Position numbers and translations under genes: made by a program. Below, in pieces: positions 20,207-29,351 of a stretch of 64,000 nt of DNA. The stretch is taken from NCBI RefSeq assembly GCF_004403945.1, contig NZ_SOHM01000027.1:374-64373 (forward strand), in the 5' to 3' direction. Position 1 is the first letter of the stretch. Each line of letters opens with the position of its first letter. The DNA is from Cryobacterium lactosi. GTDB taxonomy: Bacteria; Actinomycetota; Actinomycetes; Actinomycetales; Microbacteriaceae. The notes below the pieces were generated by a model. The model ran no database searches. It worked only from the letters and a program-made list of their open reading frames with translations, and had not been told where the DNA came from.

Positions 20207-21903
20207 GCCGGAACGAGTCCGATCACGGTGACGGCGCCGTCCTCGCCCACGATGACCAGCACCCGGTCGCCGCCGACACCGGCCAGGGCCCGCACGACCT
20301 GGCCGGGATCCGGCAACACCGTGGTCGTGCTGGAGCGCTGCCAGTACTCGACGGGTGCCCCGGTGAGCTGGTGCAGGTGATCAACCACCGGCGCCGCACC
20401 CGGGCCCATGACCAGTACCACCTCGCCGATCGCCCGCGCCGCGCCGGCAGGCCGGGCAGCGGCGGGCACATCGGCGGGCACAGCGGCGGGCACAGCGACG
20501 GGTGCGACAGCGGCGATCTCCGCCCGGTCGCGTCGCCAGACGCTGAAGTGGTACGCCGCCACCAGCCCGGTGGCCACGAGCAACCCCAGCGGGGCGCGGA
20601 TGCGGTCCAGCAGCCCGGGGTCGCCGGCGAGGATCGTGTCGAAGAGCCGGAAGCCGATCACCAGGAGCGTGATCAGCAGAGTGACAGCGCTGATGCCGAA
20701 CACCACCACGAGGTAGACGCTGCGGTCGGCCCAGCCGCGCCGGTCCGGCGCCGGCGTGGTCCCCGGCTTCCAGGTGGCCCACCACAGCGGAGCGCCGACC
20801 AGCAGCGCACTGATGCCGGCCAGCAGCACGGTGCGGGGGTCGGACCCGGCCAGCGGCGTGGTGAGGGTGGCCAGCAGGGCGTTCACGATGACGCCGATCC
20901 CGCTGGCCGCGAAGATCAGAGCGATCCCACTGGTCACCAGGGTGCTCGCCTGACGGACGGCCCGGCTCCGCGCGCGCACCACCCCGCGGTGGTACACCCA
21001 GATCAGGCTGCCCACGAGAGCCGCGGCGATCGCCGGGGCCACCGGCTCGATCAGGACCGGCACGCCGTCGGACCGGTCCACGACCAGCCGCAGCAGCACG
21101 AACAGCACCGTGCCGGTTCCGCCCAGCGTCAGGAGGGCCCCGCCCAGCACAGCAACGCCCACCACCACCACGGCGGCGAGGCCGGTGCGGGCGGTGATAC
21201 CGCCACCCCGCAGCCACAACCACGCCCAGACCACGGCGCCGCCTGCGGCCCAGACCAGCGCTTGCAGAGCACCGGACCACCAGGGCGACCCCAGAGACGC
21301 TGCGGCACCCTCCGTGACCACCGTAAGCGCCTCGTCGACGACCGCCGTGAGCGCAGCCATCCCGCCGCCGGCACCCAGGAGAAGGCCGAAGGTGCCGCCC
21401 AGCAGAGCGGCGGTGCCGGGCAGCCGGGTGGGTCGCCGGTCGGTCCGGCGCAGCACGAACCAGTGCCCGGCCCAGACCCCGGCCCACACCAGGCCCGTCG
21501 CCGCCTCCGCGGCCAACGTCTCTGCCGTGATGGTGGAGGCGATCGCGGTCAGCGATGCCGTGGTCCAGACGACCAGAGCGACCGTGCTCATACCGACCAC
21601 GTACAGCGCCCAAGCCAACGAGTCCCGCTCGGTCGGATCGGCCAGACGACGCCAGCAGAACCAGCCGAGGACCCCGGCCAGTGGCCCGGCGATCAGGGTG
21701 AACGTCAGCGATACCGCGAGTCCGCCGGTGCCGCTGCCCGCGAGCGCCTCGTCGCCGAACAGGTCGAACACGCGACCGACCAGGTCGGCGGCCCCGGTCG
21801 CCGTGAGGACCACCAGCACGAACAGGATCGTGTACGTCACGATCCGGCGCACGATCGGTGCTACGGATGCCCGCGCCGGTGCGATCGGAGGCGCCGCGGT
21901 CAC
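20194..21903 (-). CDS. DUF5671-type polytopic membrane protein
   Basis: A 569-residue protein with about a dozen hydrophobic segments in repeated blocks, resembling proteins annotated DUF5671, and a soluble C-terminal region of about 100 residues. Function is unknown. GTG 21903 overlaps the stop codon of the upstream gene (GTGA), indicating coupled translation. A 12-bp tandem repeat (20461-20496) encodes the Val/Pro/Ala-rich linker before the C-terminal domain. The 3' end overlaps that of the convergent CpaE-like gene by 13 bp. Confidence 0.72.
   Translation of the reverse strand: MTAAPPIAPARASVAPIVRRIVTYTILFVLVVLTATGAADLVGRVFDLFGDEALAGSGTGGLAVSLTFTLIAGPLAGVLGWFCWRRLADPTERDSLAWALYVVGMSTVALVVWTTASLTAIASTITAETLAAEAATGLVWAGVWAGHWFVLRRTDRRPTRLPGTAALLGGTFGLLLGAGGGMAALTAVVDEALTVVTEGAAASLGSPWWSGALQALVWAAGGAVVWAWLWLRGGGITARTGLAAVVVVGVAVLGGALLTLGGTGTVLFVLLRLVVDRSDGVPVLIEPVAPAIAAALVGSLIWVYHRGVVRARSRAVRQASTLVTSGIALIFAASGIGVIVNALLATLTTPLAGSDPRTVLLAGISALLVGAPLWWATWKPGTTPAPDRRGWADRSVYLVVVFGISAVTLLITLLVIGFRLFDTILAGDPGLLDRIRAPLGLLVATGLVAAYHFSVWRRDRAEIAAVAPVAVPAAVPADVPAAARPAGAARAIGEVVLVMGPGAAPVVDHLHQLTGAPVEYWQRSSTTTVLPDPGQVVRALAGVGGDRVLVIVGEDGAVTVIGLVPAQVA
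20461..20496. repeat. 12-bp tandem repeat, three copies, inside a gene
   Basis: GCGGGCACATCG at 20461-20472 is followed by two copies of GCGGGCACAGCG (20473-20484, 20485-20496). In the minus-strand DUF5671-type gene this encodes an AVPA-like linker in frame. Copy number could vary between strains. Confidence 0.65.
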
Positions 21904-22409
21904 AGCGTGTCTCCGCTCGGCGGGCAGACGGCCAATTGCCACGGCGCCTCGTTGACGAGCCAGTCCCCGTCGACCTTCACCAGATCGAAGGCCTCCTCCG
22001 ATTCATACTCGGACGACCCGAACGGGCCGCTGCCGTAGGTCGTGACGATCAGCACCTGCACATCGGCGCTCGCGTCGCGTTCGGTGGTTTCGACGAGCGT
22101 GATCCGGATATCGTCGGTGGCCGACGGGTCGACCGCCGTGGTGCGGTCGCAACCGGTCAGCGCGGCCGCGCTCAGGTAGCCGGCCGCGACCGTCTCATCG
22201 CCGTCCAGGACCGCCGCCGAATACCTCTGCACCACCCCGCCGGGCGTGTCGGGGTCGAGTTGGGCCGGCTCGCCCCGGGTGAAAACAACGATCAGAGCGA
22301 CCGCGACGAGCAGGGCGATCAGGCCGACGACGACCAGCAGCGCCGGGTCCCGCCGGGCGGGGGGAGCCTGAGGCAGGTCGGATTCGTGGGCAGGAACCAC
22401 AGAGGTCAT
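21900..22409 (-). CDS. single-pass membrane-anchored hypothetical protein
   Basis: A 169-residue protein with a short proline-rich cytosolic N terminus, one membrane segment (about 25-45) and an extracytoplasmic domain of about 120 residues. That domain has a nuclear-transport-factor-2/lipoprotein-like look (GGVVQRYSAAVLDGDETVAA, then FDLVKVDGDWLVNEAPW) and two cysteines that could pair. Function is unknown. It is the first gene of a two-gene operon with the DUF5671-type protein. ATG 22409 was chosen over an upstream ATG because the family-like tail starts there. Confidence 0.7.
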   Translation of the reverse strand: MTSVVPAHESDLPQAPPARRDPALLVVVGLIALLVAVALIVVFTRGEPAQLDPDTPGGVVQRYSAAVLDGDETVAAGYLSAAALTGCDRTTAVDPSATDDIRITLVETTERDASADVQVLIVTTYGSGPFGSSEYESEEAFDLVKVDGDWLVNEAPWQLAVCPPSGDTL

Positions 22410-22474
22410 ATCGCGAGCATGGCGCATCCGGAGCCGCGGCACCAGCGGGCCCGCCGCGGCCGTAGGCTGGTCAC

Positions 22475-23968
22475 GTGTCGACGCTCAGTGATCTCGTACT
22501 TGCCCAGGGCCGCAATAGTGCGGAGGACGTCGACTGGCTGCACATGCTCGTCGCCGACGGCCAGCTGCTGGCCGACCTCGCCTTCGCCGACATCGTCGTG
22601 TGGGTGCCCACTCTCGGCGGCAGCTTCGTCGCCGTCGCCCACGCCAGGCCGTCCAGCGCCGCGACCCTGTTCTACCGCGACTTCGTGGGCCAGGAGATCA
22701 AGGCCGAATGGCGCAAGCAGGTCACCGAGGCCTTCGACACCGCCAAGATCATCGACACCACGGCGCCGGACTGGTACGAAGAGACCCCCACCCGGGTTCG
22801 GGCCATCCCGGTGCGCCGGCGCATCAGCTCCAGCGGTGCCGAGATCACCCCCGAACCCATCGCCGTTCTCACCCGGCACACCAACCTCAGCGAGACGCGC
22901 ACCCCCGGCCGGCAGGAGCTGACCTTCAACGACTGCGCGAACGACCTGTTCGCCATGATCGCCTCCGGCGACTTCCCCGACCTGGGCGCCCCGACCGGCC
23001 CGCGGCGCGGCGCACCCCGCGCATCGGATGGCCTGATCCGGCTGGACCTGGACGGTGTCACCACCTTCGCCAGCCCCAACGCGTTGTCGGCGTTCAACCG
23101 GATGGGCTTCGCCGACGAACTCGAGGGCGAGTCGCTCGCCGAAGTCACCACGAGCCTGCTCAGCGGCAAGGCCGTCGTCGACGAGTCGCTGCCCCTCGTC
23201 GTGACCGGCCGGGCACCGTGGCGCACCGACATCGAGGCCCGCGGGGTGACGGTGTCGCTGCGCGCGATCCCCATCCGCAACCGCGGTGAACGCATCGGCG
23301 CCATCGTGCTCTCCCGCGACGTCACCGAGCTGCGGCACCAGGAGCGCGAGCTGATCACCAAGGATGCCACCATCCGGGAGATCCACCACCGGGTGAAGAA
23401 CAACCTGCAGACCGTGGCATCGCTGCTGCGGATCCAGGCGCGGCGCACCCACTCCGACACCGCACGCGAGGCCCTGAATCAGGCCATGCGCCGTGTGGCG
23501 GCCATCGCCGTGGTGCACGACACTCTGTCTTCAGGCCTCAGCCAGAACGTGGACTTCGACACCGTGTTCGACCGGGTTCTGCTGCTGATCGCCGAGGTGG
23601 CATCCGCGCACAACACCACCGCGCACCCCACTTCATCGGGCAGTTTCGGCATCCTGCCCAGCGCCTACGCGACGCCGCTGGCCTTGGCGCTGACCGAGCT
23701 TGTCACGAACGCCGTCGAGCACGGGCTCGCCGGCCGGGAGGGCGAGGTCGCCATCGAGGCCGAGCGCAACGAGGAGACCCTCACGGTGCGGGTCCGCGAC
23801 AACGGGTCCGGCATGCCCGAGGGCAAGGTCGGGTCGGGGCTCGGCACCCAGATCGTGCGCACCCTGATTCAGGGTGAGCTCAGCGGCACGATCGACTGGC
23901 ACACCATGATGGACAGCGGTACAGAGGTCACCATCGAGATTCCGTTGCGTTTCATGGAATTCGACTGA
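22475..23968 (+). CDS. pdtaS: PdtaS-type sensor histidine kinase
   Basis: A 497-residue soluble kinase with no membrane segments. The N terminus has a GAF-like domain (about 1-150), a PAS domain follows (about 185-285), then a HisKA_2 dimerisation domain whose H box is REIHHRVKNNLQTVASLLRI (histidine near 304), and a HATPase domain with N box ELVTNAVEHG and RDNGSGMPEG. In mycobacteria PdtaS phosphorylates the RNA-binding antiterminator PdtaR; no pdtaR lies nearby. Location next to whiB1 matches mycobacterial gene order. GTG 22475 has TAGGCT ending 6 nt upstream, so the mRNA may be leaderless. Confidence 0.9.
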   Translation: MSTLSDLVLAQGRNSAEDVDWLHMLVADGQLLADLAFADIVVWVPTLGGSFVAVAHARPSSAATLFYRDFVGQEIKAEWRKQVTEAFDTAKIIDTTAPDWYEETPTRVRAIPVRRRISSSGAEITPEPIAVLTRHTNLSETRTPGRQELTFNDCANDLFAMIASGDFPDLGAPTGPRRGAPRASDGLIRLDLDGVTTFASPNALSAFNRMGFADELEGESLAEVTTSLLSGKAVVDESLPLVVTGRAPWRTDIEARGVTVSLRAIPIRNRGERIGAIVLSRDVTELRHQERELITKDATIREIHHRVKNNLQTVASLLRIQARRTHSDTAREALNQAMRRVAAIAVVHDTLSSGLSQNVDFDTVFDRVLLLIAEVASAHNTTAHPTSSGSFGILPSAYATPLALALTELVTNAVEHGLAGREGEVAIEAERNEETLTVRVRDNGSGMPEGKVGSGLGTQIVRTLIQGELSGTIDWHTMMDSGTEVTIEIPLRFMEFD

Positions 23969-24000
23969 TCAGCACCGGACCAAGCCGCCCCCACACAGCA

Positions 24001-24034
24001 AAACGGGCGAGCAGCCAAGGCTGCTCGCCCGTTT
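24001..24034. terminator. bidirectional rho-independent terminator between pdtaS and whiB1
   Basis: A perfect 16-bp inverted repeat: AAACGGGCGAGCAGCC (24001-24016) and GGCTGCTCGCCCGTTT (24019-24034) separated by 2 nt, so the top pairs must open to form the loop. The A/T flanks on both sides suit termination of both convergent genes. Confidence 0.85.
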
Positions 24035-24056
24035 CGAAAAGCGAGAGAGAACGTCT

Positions 24057-24305
24057 CTAGGAAGCGCGGCGGGCGCGGGCGGCGCGGCGCTTGAGGGCCC
24101 GGCGCTCGTCTTCGCTCAGACCGCCCCAGACTCCGGAGTCCTGCCCGGTTTCGAGTGCGTACTGAAGGCAAACTTCCGTGACGTTGCAGCGGGCGCACAC
24201 GGACTTGGCCTTCTCGATCTGGTCTACTGCGGGACCAGTGTTGCCAACCGGGAAGAAAAGTTCCGGGTCGGCGGTAAGGCAGGCTGCTTTATCGCGCCAA
24301 TCCAT
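24057..24305 (-). CDS. whiB1: WhiB family Fe-S transcriptional regulator (WhiB1-like)
   Basis: An 82-residue WhiB protein. Four cysteines that bind a [4Fe-4S] cluster are at C9, C37, C40 and C46 (CxxC from 37 to 40), followed by the GVWGG turn at 58-62 and a basic C-terminal tail (KRRAARARR). Length, cysteine positions and the neighbour pdtaS match mycobacterial WhiB1, an essential regulator that binds the housekeeping sigma factor and senses nitric oxide. The ribosome-binding site AAGGAG lies 7 nt before the ATG. A possible -35 TTGACG lies upstream on the minus strand, but the matching -10 is poor. Confidence 0.95.
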   Translation of the reverse strand: MDWRDKAACLTADPELFFPVGNTGPAVDQIEKAKSVCARCNVTEVCLQYALETGQDSGVWGGLSEDERRALKRRAARARRAS

Positions 24306-24487
24306 AGGGGTGCTCCTTTATTGCGGGGGGATGCCTGGCCGATCGGCCGAAGATGCGGGGAAGGCCAGGTTTCAGGAAGGTCGGATCTGCGAAGAGATCT
24401 GCTCACCACCCTGTGAGCGTCAACCGGGCCTCAAATATGGTCCCATAATAGGGAGGTCAAATCAATAGTTTTGTATGGGATATCGCT

Positions 24488-24928
24488 GTGAGACAACCGT
24501 TCGACCCCAGCCAGGACGGCCTGGACGAGCCCAGGCCCGCCCGCCGGTCCCGCGCGCTCATCACCCTGGTGCTGCTCCTGGCCGCCGAAGCGGCCCTCCT
24601 CTGGGGGGTCGTCGTCTGGCTGATCCTGGAGCTGCTGACCGACCAGCCGACCTCGTTCGCGAGCGCCGTGGCCATTCTCGTGCTCACCGTCGTCGCGGCC
24701 GCCTGGGTGTCCACCATAACGGTGGCGACCCTCCGGGGTCGGTCCTGGATCAGGGCCGCCGCCGTGACCTGGCAGCTGGTGCAGGTTTTCATCGCCATCG
24801 GCTGCTTCCAGGGCTTCTACGCCCGGCCGGACCTCGGCTGGGCGCTCCTGGTCCCGTCGGTGCTCGTGATCGTGCTGCTTTTCACGCGCAGCGTGCTCGA
24901 GGCCACCCGGCCCGGCGACCCCCGCTAG
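24488..24928 (+). CDS. small integral membrane protein, hypothetical
   Basis: A 146-residue protein with a polar N terminus (about 1-20) and four hydrophobic segments (about 23-47, 57-80, 92-108, 115-135), with no recognised domain. GTG 24488 is the apparent start. Its TAG overlaps the stop codon of the convergent bcp gene within one CTAG. Confidence 0.68.
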   Translation: MRQPFDPSQDGLDEPRPARRSRALITLVLLLAAEAALLWGVVVWLILELLTDQPTSFASAVAILVLTVVAAAWVSTITVATLRGRSWIRAAAVTWQLVQVFIAIGCFQGFYARPDLGWALLVPSVLVIVLLFTRSVLEATRPGDPR

Positions 24929-25398
24929 ATCCCGAGCTTCTTGCGCAGGCTGGCCACGTGCCCGGTGGCCTTCACGTTGTAGAGGGCCAGGGTGATCTGT
25001 CCGGCCTCGTCGAGCACGAACGTCGAGCGCAGCACGCCCGTGACGATCTTGCCGTACAGGTTCTTCTCGCCCCAGGCGCCGTAGGCGCGGTGCACGGCGA
25101 GGTCCTCGTCGCTGAGCAGCGGGAAAGTGAGGTGGTCGTTCTCGGCGAACTGGGCGAGCTTGGCCTGGGTGTCCTTGGACACCCCGAGCACCTGGTAGCC
25201 GGCCGCCCCGAGCGAGCCGAGGCTGTCCCGGAAGTCGCAGGCCTGGGTGGTGCAGCCGGGCGTCATGGCGGCCGGATAGAAGTACACCACGACCTTCCGG
25301 CCGCGGAAGGAGGCCAGGCTGACCGGGTTGCCGGTCTGGTCGGTGAGGGTGAAGTCGGGCGCCGTGTCGCCGGCCGCGAGCCGGAGGGAATCAGTCAT
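24925..25398 (-). CDS. bcp: thioredoxin-dependent peroxiredoxin (Bcp/PrxQ)
   Basis: A 157-residue atypical 2-Cys peroxiredoxin that reduces hydrogen and organic peroxides using thioredoxin. The active site [13 protein letters not shown] gives peroxidatic C49 and resolving C54, the PrxQ spacing of four residues; the later catalytic arginine lies in [10 protein letters not shown]. Length is typical. On the minus strand TAGCGT ends 6 nt before ATG 25398, suggesting a leaderless mRNA. Confidence 0.95.
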   Translation of the reverse strand: MTDSLRLAAGDTAPDFTLTDQTGNPVSLASFRGRKVVVYFYPAAMTPGCTTQACDFRDSLGSLGAAGYQVLGVSKDTQAKLAQFAENDHLTFPLLSDEDLAVHRAYGAWGEKNLYGKIVTGVLRSTFVLDEAGQITLALYNVKATGHVASLRKKLGI

Positions 25399-25415
25399 TC
25401 CCCCACGCTACCCGG

Positions 25416-26480
25416 TCAGTTCTCGCCCGGCCGGTGCGCCGGCGCGGCAGCGAAGGTCGCCAGGAGACGCTGGAGGGAGTCCAGGCGCGCCTTCCCGGTG
25501 TCGCCCAGGGTTCCGGCGGCCACGGCCTCGTTGATGGCGCAGTCGGGCGAGGAGGGCAGGTGGGTGCACCCGCGCGGGCACTTCTCGGCGATGGCGGCCA
25601 GGTCGGTGAAGGCGCGCAGGATGTTGTCGGTGTTGATGTGGCCCAGGCCGAAGGAGCGCACGCCGGGGGTGTCGATGACCCAGCCGCGGCCGGCATCCGT
25701 TTCGAGCCGCAGCGAGATCGTCGACGACGAGGTGTGCCGGCCGCGCCCGGTGACGGTGTTCACCACACCGACGGCGCGGTGAGCGTCGGGCACCAGGGCG
25801 TTCACCAGGGTGGACTTGCCGACCCCGGAGTGGCCGACGAAGACGGTGTCGTGACCGACCAGCGCGGCGGAGATGGCCTCGAGCGGCATGGCGTCGTCGC
25901 GGCTCTGGAACACCGGCAGGTCCAGCCCGGCGAAGTTGTTCAGGAACTCGGCCGGGTCGGCCAGGTCGGTCTTGGTGATGCAGAGGATGGGGGAGACCCC
26001 GGCGTCGTAGGCGGCGACGAGGTAGCGGTCCACGAGGCGGATGCGCGGCTCGGGGTTCGCGGCGGCCACGACGATGAGCATCTGGTCGGCGTTGGCGACG
26101 ATCACGCGCTCCACGGCATCCGTGTCGTCGGCGCTGCGGCGGAGCAGGGTCTCGCGGCGCACGATACGCACGATGCGGGACAGGCTGCCCTCAGCGCCGG
26201 TGGTGTCACCGACGATGTCGACGCGGTCGCCGGTGACGACGGCGTGTTTGCGCAGCTCGCTGGCGCGCGCGGCGGTGACCCGGCGTTCGGTGGGCTCGTT
26301 CTCGTCGAGCATCACCGTGTACCGGCCGCGGTCGACCGACAGGATGCGCCCGGTCAGCGCGTCGCCGTGCTCCGGGCGGGTCTTGGTGCGCGGCTTGGTG
26401 CCCTTGCGGCCCGGGCGGATGCGCACACTGGACTCGTCGAACTCCGGCTCATCGTCGTCCGGGCTCGACCACCACGTCAC
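25416..26480 (-). CDS. rsgA: ribosome small subunit-dependent GTPase A
   Basis: A 354-residue circularly permuted GTPase that matures the 30S subunit. An OB-fold region (about 45-105) precedes the GTPase domain, where the motifs occur in permuted order: G4 ITKTDL, then G1 GHSGVGKSTLVNAL near residue 213 and G3 DTPGVRSFG. A C-terminal zinc region follows (CPRGCTH...PDC). The start is GTG 26480, 10 bp after the aroA stop, so rsgA is the second gene of an aroA-rsgA operon. The order aroA-rsgA is conserved in actinobacteria. Confidence 0.94.
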   Translation of the reverse strand: MTWWSSPDDDEPEFDESSVRIRPGRKGTKPRTKTRPEHGDALTGRILSVDRGRYTVMLDENEPTERRVTAARASELRKHAVVTGDRVDIVGDTTGAEGSLSRIVRIVRRETLLRRSADDTDAVERVIVANADQMLIVVAAANPEPRIRLVDRYLVAAYDAGVSPILCITKTDLADPAEFLNNFAGLDLPVFQSRDDAMPLEAISAALVGHDTVFVGHSGVGKSTLVNALVPDAHRAVGVVNTVTGRGRHTSSSTISLRLETDAGRGWVIDTPGVRSFGLGHINTDNILRAFTDLAAIAEKCPRGCTHLPSSPDCAINEAVAAGTLGDTGKARLDSLQRLLATFAAAPAHRPGEN

Positions 26481-26490
26481 GCTGTGCCCA

Positions 26491-27852
26491 TCACTGGGTG
26501 ACCGTGCCGGACACCAGAGAGTGCCACAGTTCGGCGAACTGGGGCAGGGTCTTGGCGGTGGTGCCGATGTTCTCCACCTCGACGCCGGGCACGACAAGCC
26601 CAAGCAGGGCACCGGTGGTGGCCATCCGGTGGTCGTCGTAGCTGTGCCAGGTGCCGCCGTGCAGCGGCCGCGGCTCGATGGCCAGGCCGTCCGGCAGCTC
26701 GGTGACGTGGCCGCCGAGGTTGTTGATCTCCGTGGCCAGGGCAGCGAGCCGATCGGTCTCGTGGTGGCGGATGTGACCGATACCGGTGATGGTGCTCGGC
26801 GAGTCGGCCAGGGCGGCGAGGCCGACCAGGGTGGGGGCCAGTTCGCCGCCGGTGGACAGGTCGAGGTCGACACCGGTGATGCGGCCCGTGCCCGTGACGG
26901 TGAGCCTGTCGCCATCGAGGGTGACGGTGGCGCCGAAGAGCGGAAGCAGCTCGGCCAGGTGCGCACCGACCTGGGTAGTCACGGCGGGCCAGCCCGTGAT
27001 GGTCACGCTGCCGCCGGCGACCAGCGCCGCGGCGAGGAACGGTGCGGCGTTGGAGAGGTCGGGTTCGATGTCGACCTCGGTGCCGAGGATCGGGCCTGGC
27101 GCGACGTTCCAGACGCCGACCTCTGGGCTGGTGACGGTGACGCCGCGCTGGGCGAGGGTGTGGATCGTCATCTCGATGTGCGGCAGGCTCGGCAGCCGTT
27201 CGCCGGAGTGACGCAGGCGCAGGCCGTTCGCGAAGCGGGGCGCGGCGAGCAGCAGCCCGGAGACGAACTGGCTGGAGGAGGACGCGTCGATGGTGATCTC
27301 GCCGCCGTCCAGGCCGCCGGTGCCGTGCACGGTGAACGGCAGCGCGCCGCGGCCGTCGTCGTTGATGTCGGCGCCGAGGGCTCTGAGCGAGCTGATCGTG
27401 GTCGCCATCGGGCGACGCCGTGCGCCGGCATCGCCGTCGAAGGTGGTGGGGCCCAGCGCCAGCGCGGCGACGGGCGGCAGGAACCGCATCACCGTGCCGG
27501 CCAGGCCGCAGTCGATGGTGGTGGACCCGAACAGCTCACCCGGCGTGATGCGCAGGTCGGAGCCGTATTCGCCGTCGCCGTCGACGGACTCGATTGTCGT
27601 GCCGAGCTGCTGGAGCGCGGCGACCATGAGGTCGCTGTCACGCGAGTGCAGCGGGGAGCGGAGCAGCGAGGGAGAGTCGGCCAGGGCCGCCAGGACGAGT
27701 TCGCGGTTGGTCAGCGACTTGGAGCCGGGCAGCGACAGGGTGGCGGTCAGCGCCCCGGGCGCGACGGGAGCCGCCCAGAGGGCATCCGTCTCTTCGGGCG
27801 AGCTATCGCCGTAGGGATCGAACTCCGGCTTGGAATATCTCGAGATCAACAT
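26491..27852 (-). CDS. aroA: 3-phosphoshikimate 1-carboxyvinyltransferase (EPSP synthase)
   Basis: A 453-residue enzyme of the shikimate pathway that joins PEP and shikimate-3-phosphate. Substrate-binding motifs are seen as [17 protein letters not shown] near residue 42, [13 protein letters not shown] near 128 and, towards the C terminus, [16 protein letters not shown]. Length is normal. The start ATG at 27852 lies inside the SigR-type promoter that faces the other way (27832-27857), so aroA transcription must start within or just beyond sigR regulatory DNA. Confidence 0.95.
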   Translation of the reverse strand: MLISRYSKPEFDPYGDSSPEETDALWAAPVAPGALTATLSLPGSKSLTNRELVLAALADSPSLLRSPLHSRDSDLMVAALQQLGTTIESVDGDGEYGSDLRITPGELFGSTTIDCGLAGTVMRFLPPVAALALGPTTFDGDAGARRRPMATTISSLRALGADINDDGRGALPFTVHGTGGLDGGEITIDASSSSQFVSGLLLAAPRFANGLRLRHSGERLPSLPHIEMTIHTLAQRGVTVTSPEVGVWNVAPGPILGTEVDIEPDLSNAAPFLAAALVAGGSVTITGWPAVTTQVGAHLAELLPLFGATVTLDGDRLTVTGTGRITGVDLDLSTGGELAPTLVGLAALADSPSTITGIGHIRHHETDRLAALATEINNLGGHVTELPDGLAIEPRPLHGGTWHSYDDHRMATTGALLGLVVPGVEVENIGTTAKTLPQFAELWHSLVSGTVTQ

Positions 27853-27857
27853 CGGTT
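27832..27857 (+). promoter_or_regulatory. SigR-type promoter of sigR (autoregulation)
   Basis: GGAAT (27832-27836), an 18-nt spacer, then GTT (27855-27857, continuing AT) match the SigR/SigH consensus GGAAT-N18-GTT. Transcription would start near 27864, upstream of the strong AGGAGG at 27898-27903. In Streptomyces and mycobacteria sigR/sigH is autoregulated by such a promoter (established knowledge). Confidence 0.75.
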
Positions 27858-27940
27858 ATCAGAATAGTCGGGAATACCGATTTACAGGATCGCACCCAGG
27901 AGGTCAGCAGTTGGCAGCAGCCATGCTCATGGAGCGTAAC

Positions 27941-27985
27941 CTCGCAGCACCCGTTCTCGCGGCACCCGCCCTCGCGGCAGCCGTG
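27941..27985 (+). repeat. 15-bp in-frame tandem repeat in the sigR 5' region
   Basis: Three copies (27941-27955, 27956-27970, 27971-27985), variants of CTCGCGGCACCCGCC, encode [15 protein letters not shown] in the sigR frame. They lie between the upstream TTG and the downstream ATG starts. Confidence 0.8.
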
Positions 27986-28012
27986 GAGGTCGATCGCTTA
28001 GAATTGCCCGTG

Positions 28013-28627
28013 ATGACAACAGATACGACTGACATGCGGGACCTGTTCGAAGCACAGGCCATGCCGTTCATCGACCAGCTGTACGCAGCGGCGATGCGGA
28101 TGACGCGCAACCCCTCAGACGCCCAGGACCTCGTGCAGGAAACCTTCGTCAAGGCGTTCGCGTCGTTCAAGCAGTTCGAGCAGGGCACCAACCTCAAGGC
28201 GTGGCTGTACCGGATCCTCACGAACACCTTCATCAACACCTATCGCAAGAAGCAGCGCGAGCCCTACCAGGGCACCATCGACGATCTCGAGGACTGGCAG
28301 CTGGGCGGCGCGGAATCCACGACGGCCACGTCGAGCCGCTCCGCAGAAGCTGAAGCGATCGACCACCTGCCTGACAGTGCCGTCAAGGACGCCCTCCAAT
28401 CGATCCCGGAGGACTTCCGCCTTGCGGTGTACTTCGCCGACGTCGAAGGCTTCTCCTACCAGGAGATCGCCGAAATCATGAAAACACCCATCGGTACGGT
28501 GATGAGCCGCCTTCACCGTGGCCGCCGACTGTTGCGCGAGCTCCTGGCCGGCTACGCCCTCGAGCGTGGCCTCGGCACAGGTCAGAGCGCACCGATCAAG
28601 AAGACATCCGGGAGCACAGGAAAATGA
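28013..28627 (+). CDS. sigR: ECF sigma factor SigR (SigH type)
   Basis: The short form is 204 residues from ATG 28013 (GTG 28010 adds one). Region 2 contains [25 protein letters not shown] and [23 protein letters not shown]; region 4 contains [33 protein letters not shown]. It is the thiol-oxidative-stress sigma factor, held by RsrA. TAGAAT (27999-28004) lies 5-8 nt before these starts, suggesting a leaderless transcript. A longer form of 238 residues could begin at TTG 27911, 7 nt after AGGAGG, on the transcript from the SigR-type promoter. Streptomyces makes a comparable unstable extended SigR'. Confidence 0.93.
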   Translation: MTTDTTDMRDLFEAQAMPFIDQLYAAAMRMTRNPSDAQDLVQETFVKAFASFKQFEQGTNLKAWLYRILTNTFINTYRKKQREPYQGTIDDLEDWQLGGAESTTATSSRSAEAEAIDHLPDSAVKDALQSIPEDFRLAVYFADVEGFSYQEIAEIMKTPIGTVMSRLHRGRRLLRELLAGYALERGLGTGQSAPIKKTSGSTGK

Positions 28628-28866
28628 CCGATTGCGGTTGCGAGAAGGCCAAGGCCGAACTCGAAGAGTATCTGCACAACGAACTCCGCAAGGAGGACGC
28701 CCTCGATATCCGGGAGCACCTCGAGCACTGCCCGGACTGCCGGAGCGAGCACCACGTGGGCCGCACCCTCACCGACGTGATGCAGCGCGCCTGCAAGGAG
28801 ACCGCACCTGAGGACCTGCGCGACCAGGTGCTGCAGCGGCTGCGCGCCATCCAGTCGGCTCACTAG
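28624..28866 (+). CDS. rsrA: mycothiol-system anti-sigma factor RsrA
   Basis: An 80-residue zinc anti-sigma factor. The ZAS motif H32-x3-C36-x2-C39 (HLEHCPDC) plus C4/C6 near the N terminus provide the zinc and redox cysteines; oxidation forms a disulfide that releases SigR. The ATG overlaps the sigR stop codon (ATGA), as usual for this pair. Its TAG shares a CTAG with the stop codon of the convergent gene. Confidence 0.94.
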   Translation: MTDCGCEKAKAELEEYLHNELRKEDALDIREHLEHCPDCRSEHHVGRTLTDVMQRACKETAPEDLRDQVLQRLRAIQSAH

Positions 28867-29192
28867 CCGATTCGCGCCACTTTCACTTCGATCGACGTCA
28901 CGGCAGGGTCGCCGGACGCGACGAAGTACTCCTCGATGGTGTCGTAGACCCTGCGACAGACTTCCGTCGCCGCGTCGGCGTCCGAGATCCCGATGGCGAC
29001 CGATGCCGTGAGGCCCTCATCGGTCTCGGTGAGCGTGATCAGCTCCGGACTCGTCGGCCTGGCCGTGAGCGCACCGACCACCTGGTGAACGACGGTGGTC
29101 AGGATGGGCGCTGCCGGGTACAACTCGTCGACGCCGGGAACCTGCACGACGACGGCGGCCAGTTCCTCGGTGGGCTTTGTGGTGGTGCTCAT
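28863..29192 (-). CDS. Asp23/Gls24-like hypothetical protein
   Basis: A 109-residue protein. ATG 29192 is supported by GGAGA 5 nt upstream (CTGGAGACGCC-ATG). The fold pattern, alternating strands with VVVQVPGVDELYPA near the start and [10 protein letters not shown] at the end, resembles the Asp23/Gls24 envelope-stress family encoded next door at 29352, but it lacks that family's usual N-terminal half. A divergent promoter region of 159 bp separates the two. Probably a paralogue or partner. Confidence 0.6.
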   Translation of the reverse strand: MSTTTKPTEELAAVVVQVPGVDELYPAAPILTTVVHQVVGALTARPTSPELITLTETDEGLTASVAIGISDADAATEVCRRVYDTIEEYFVASGDPAVTSIEVKVARIG

Positions 29193-29351
29193 GGCGTCTC
29201 CAGTCTCGGGAACGGGTGGGACCAGATCAGTGTAGATCTTCGGCGGCGCAAATCTTTCCTGCCAATTTCGTGACGAATCCGCGGTTGGTCGCGTCGTAAC
29301 TAAGACGATGCAGATTCTGCCCTCATCGCGGTTGATCAAGGAGACCCCCAG

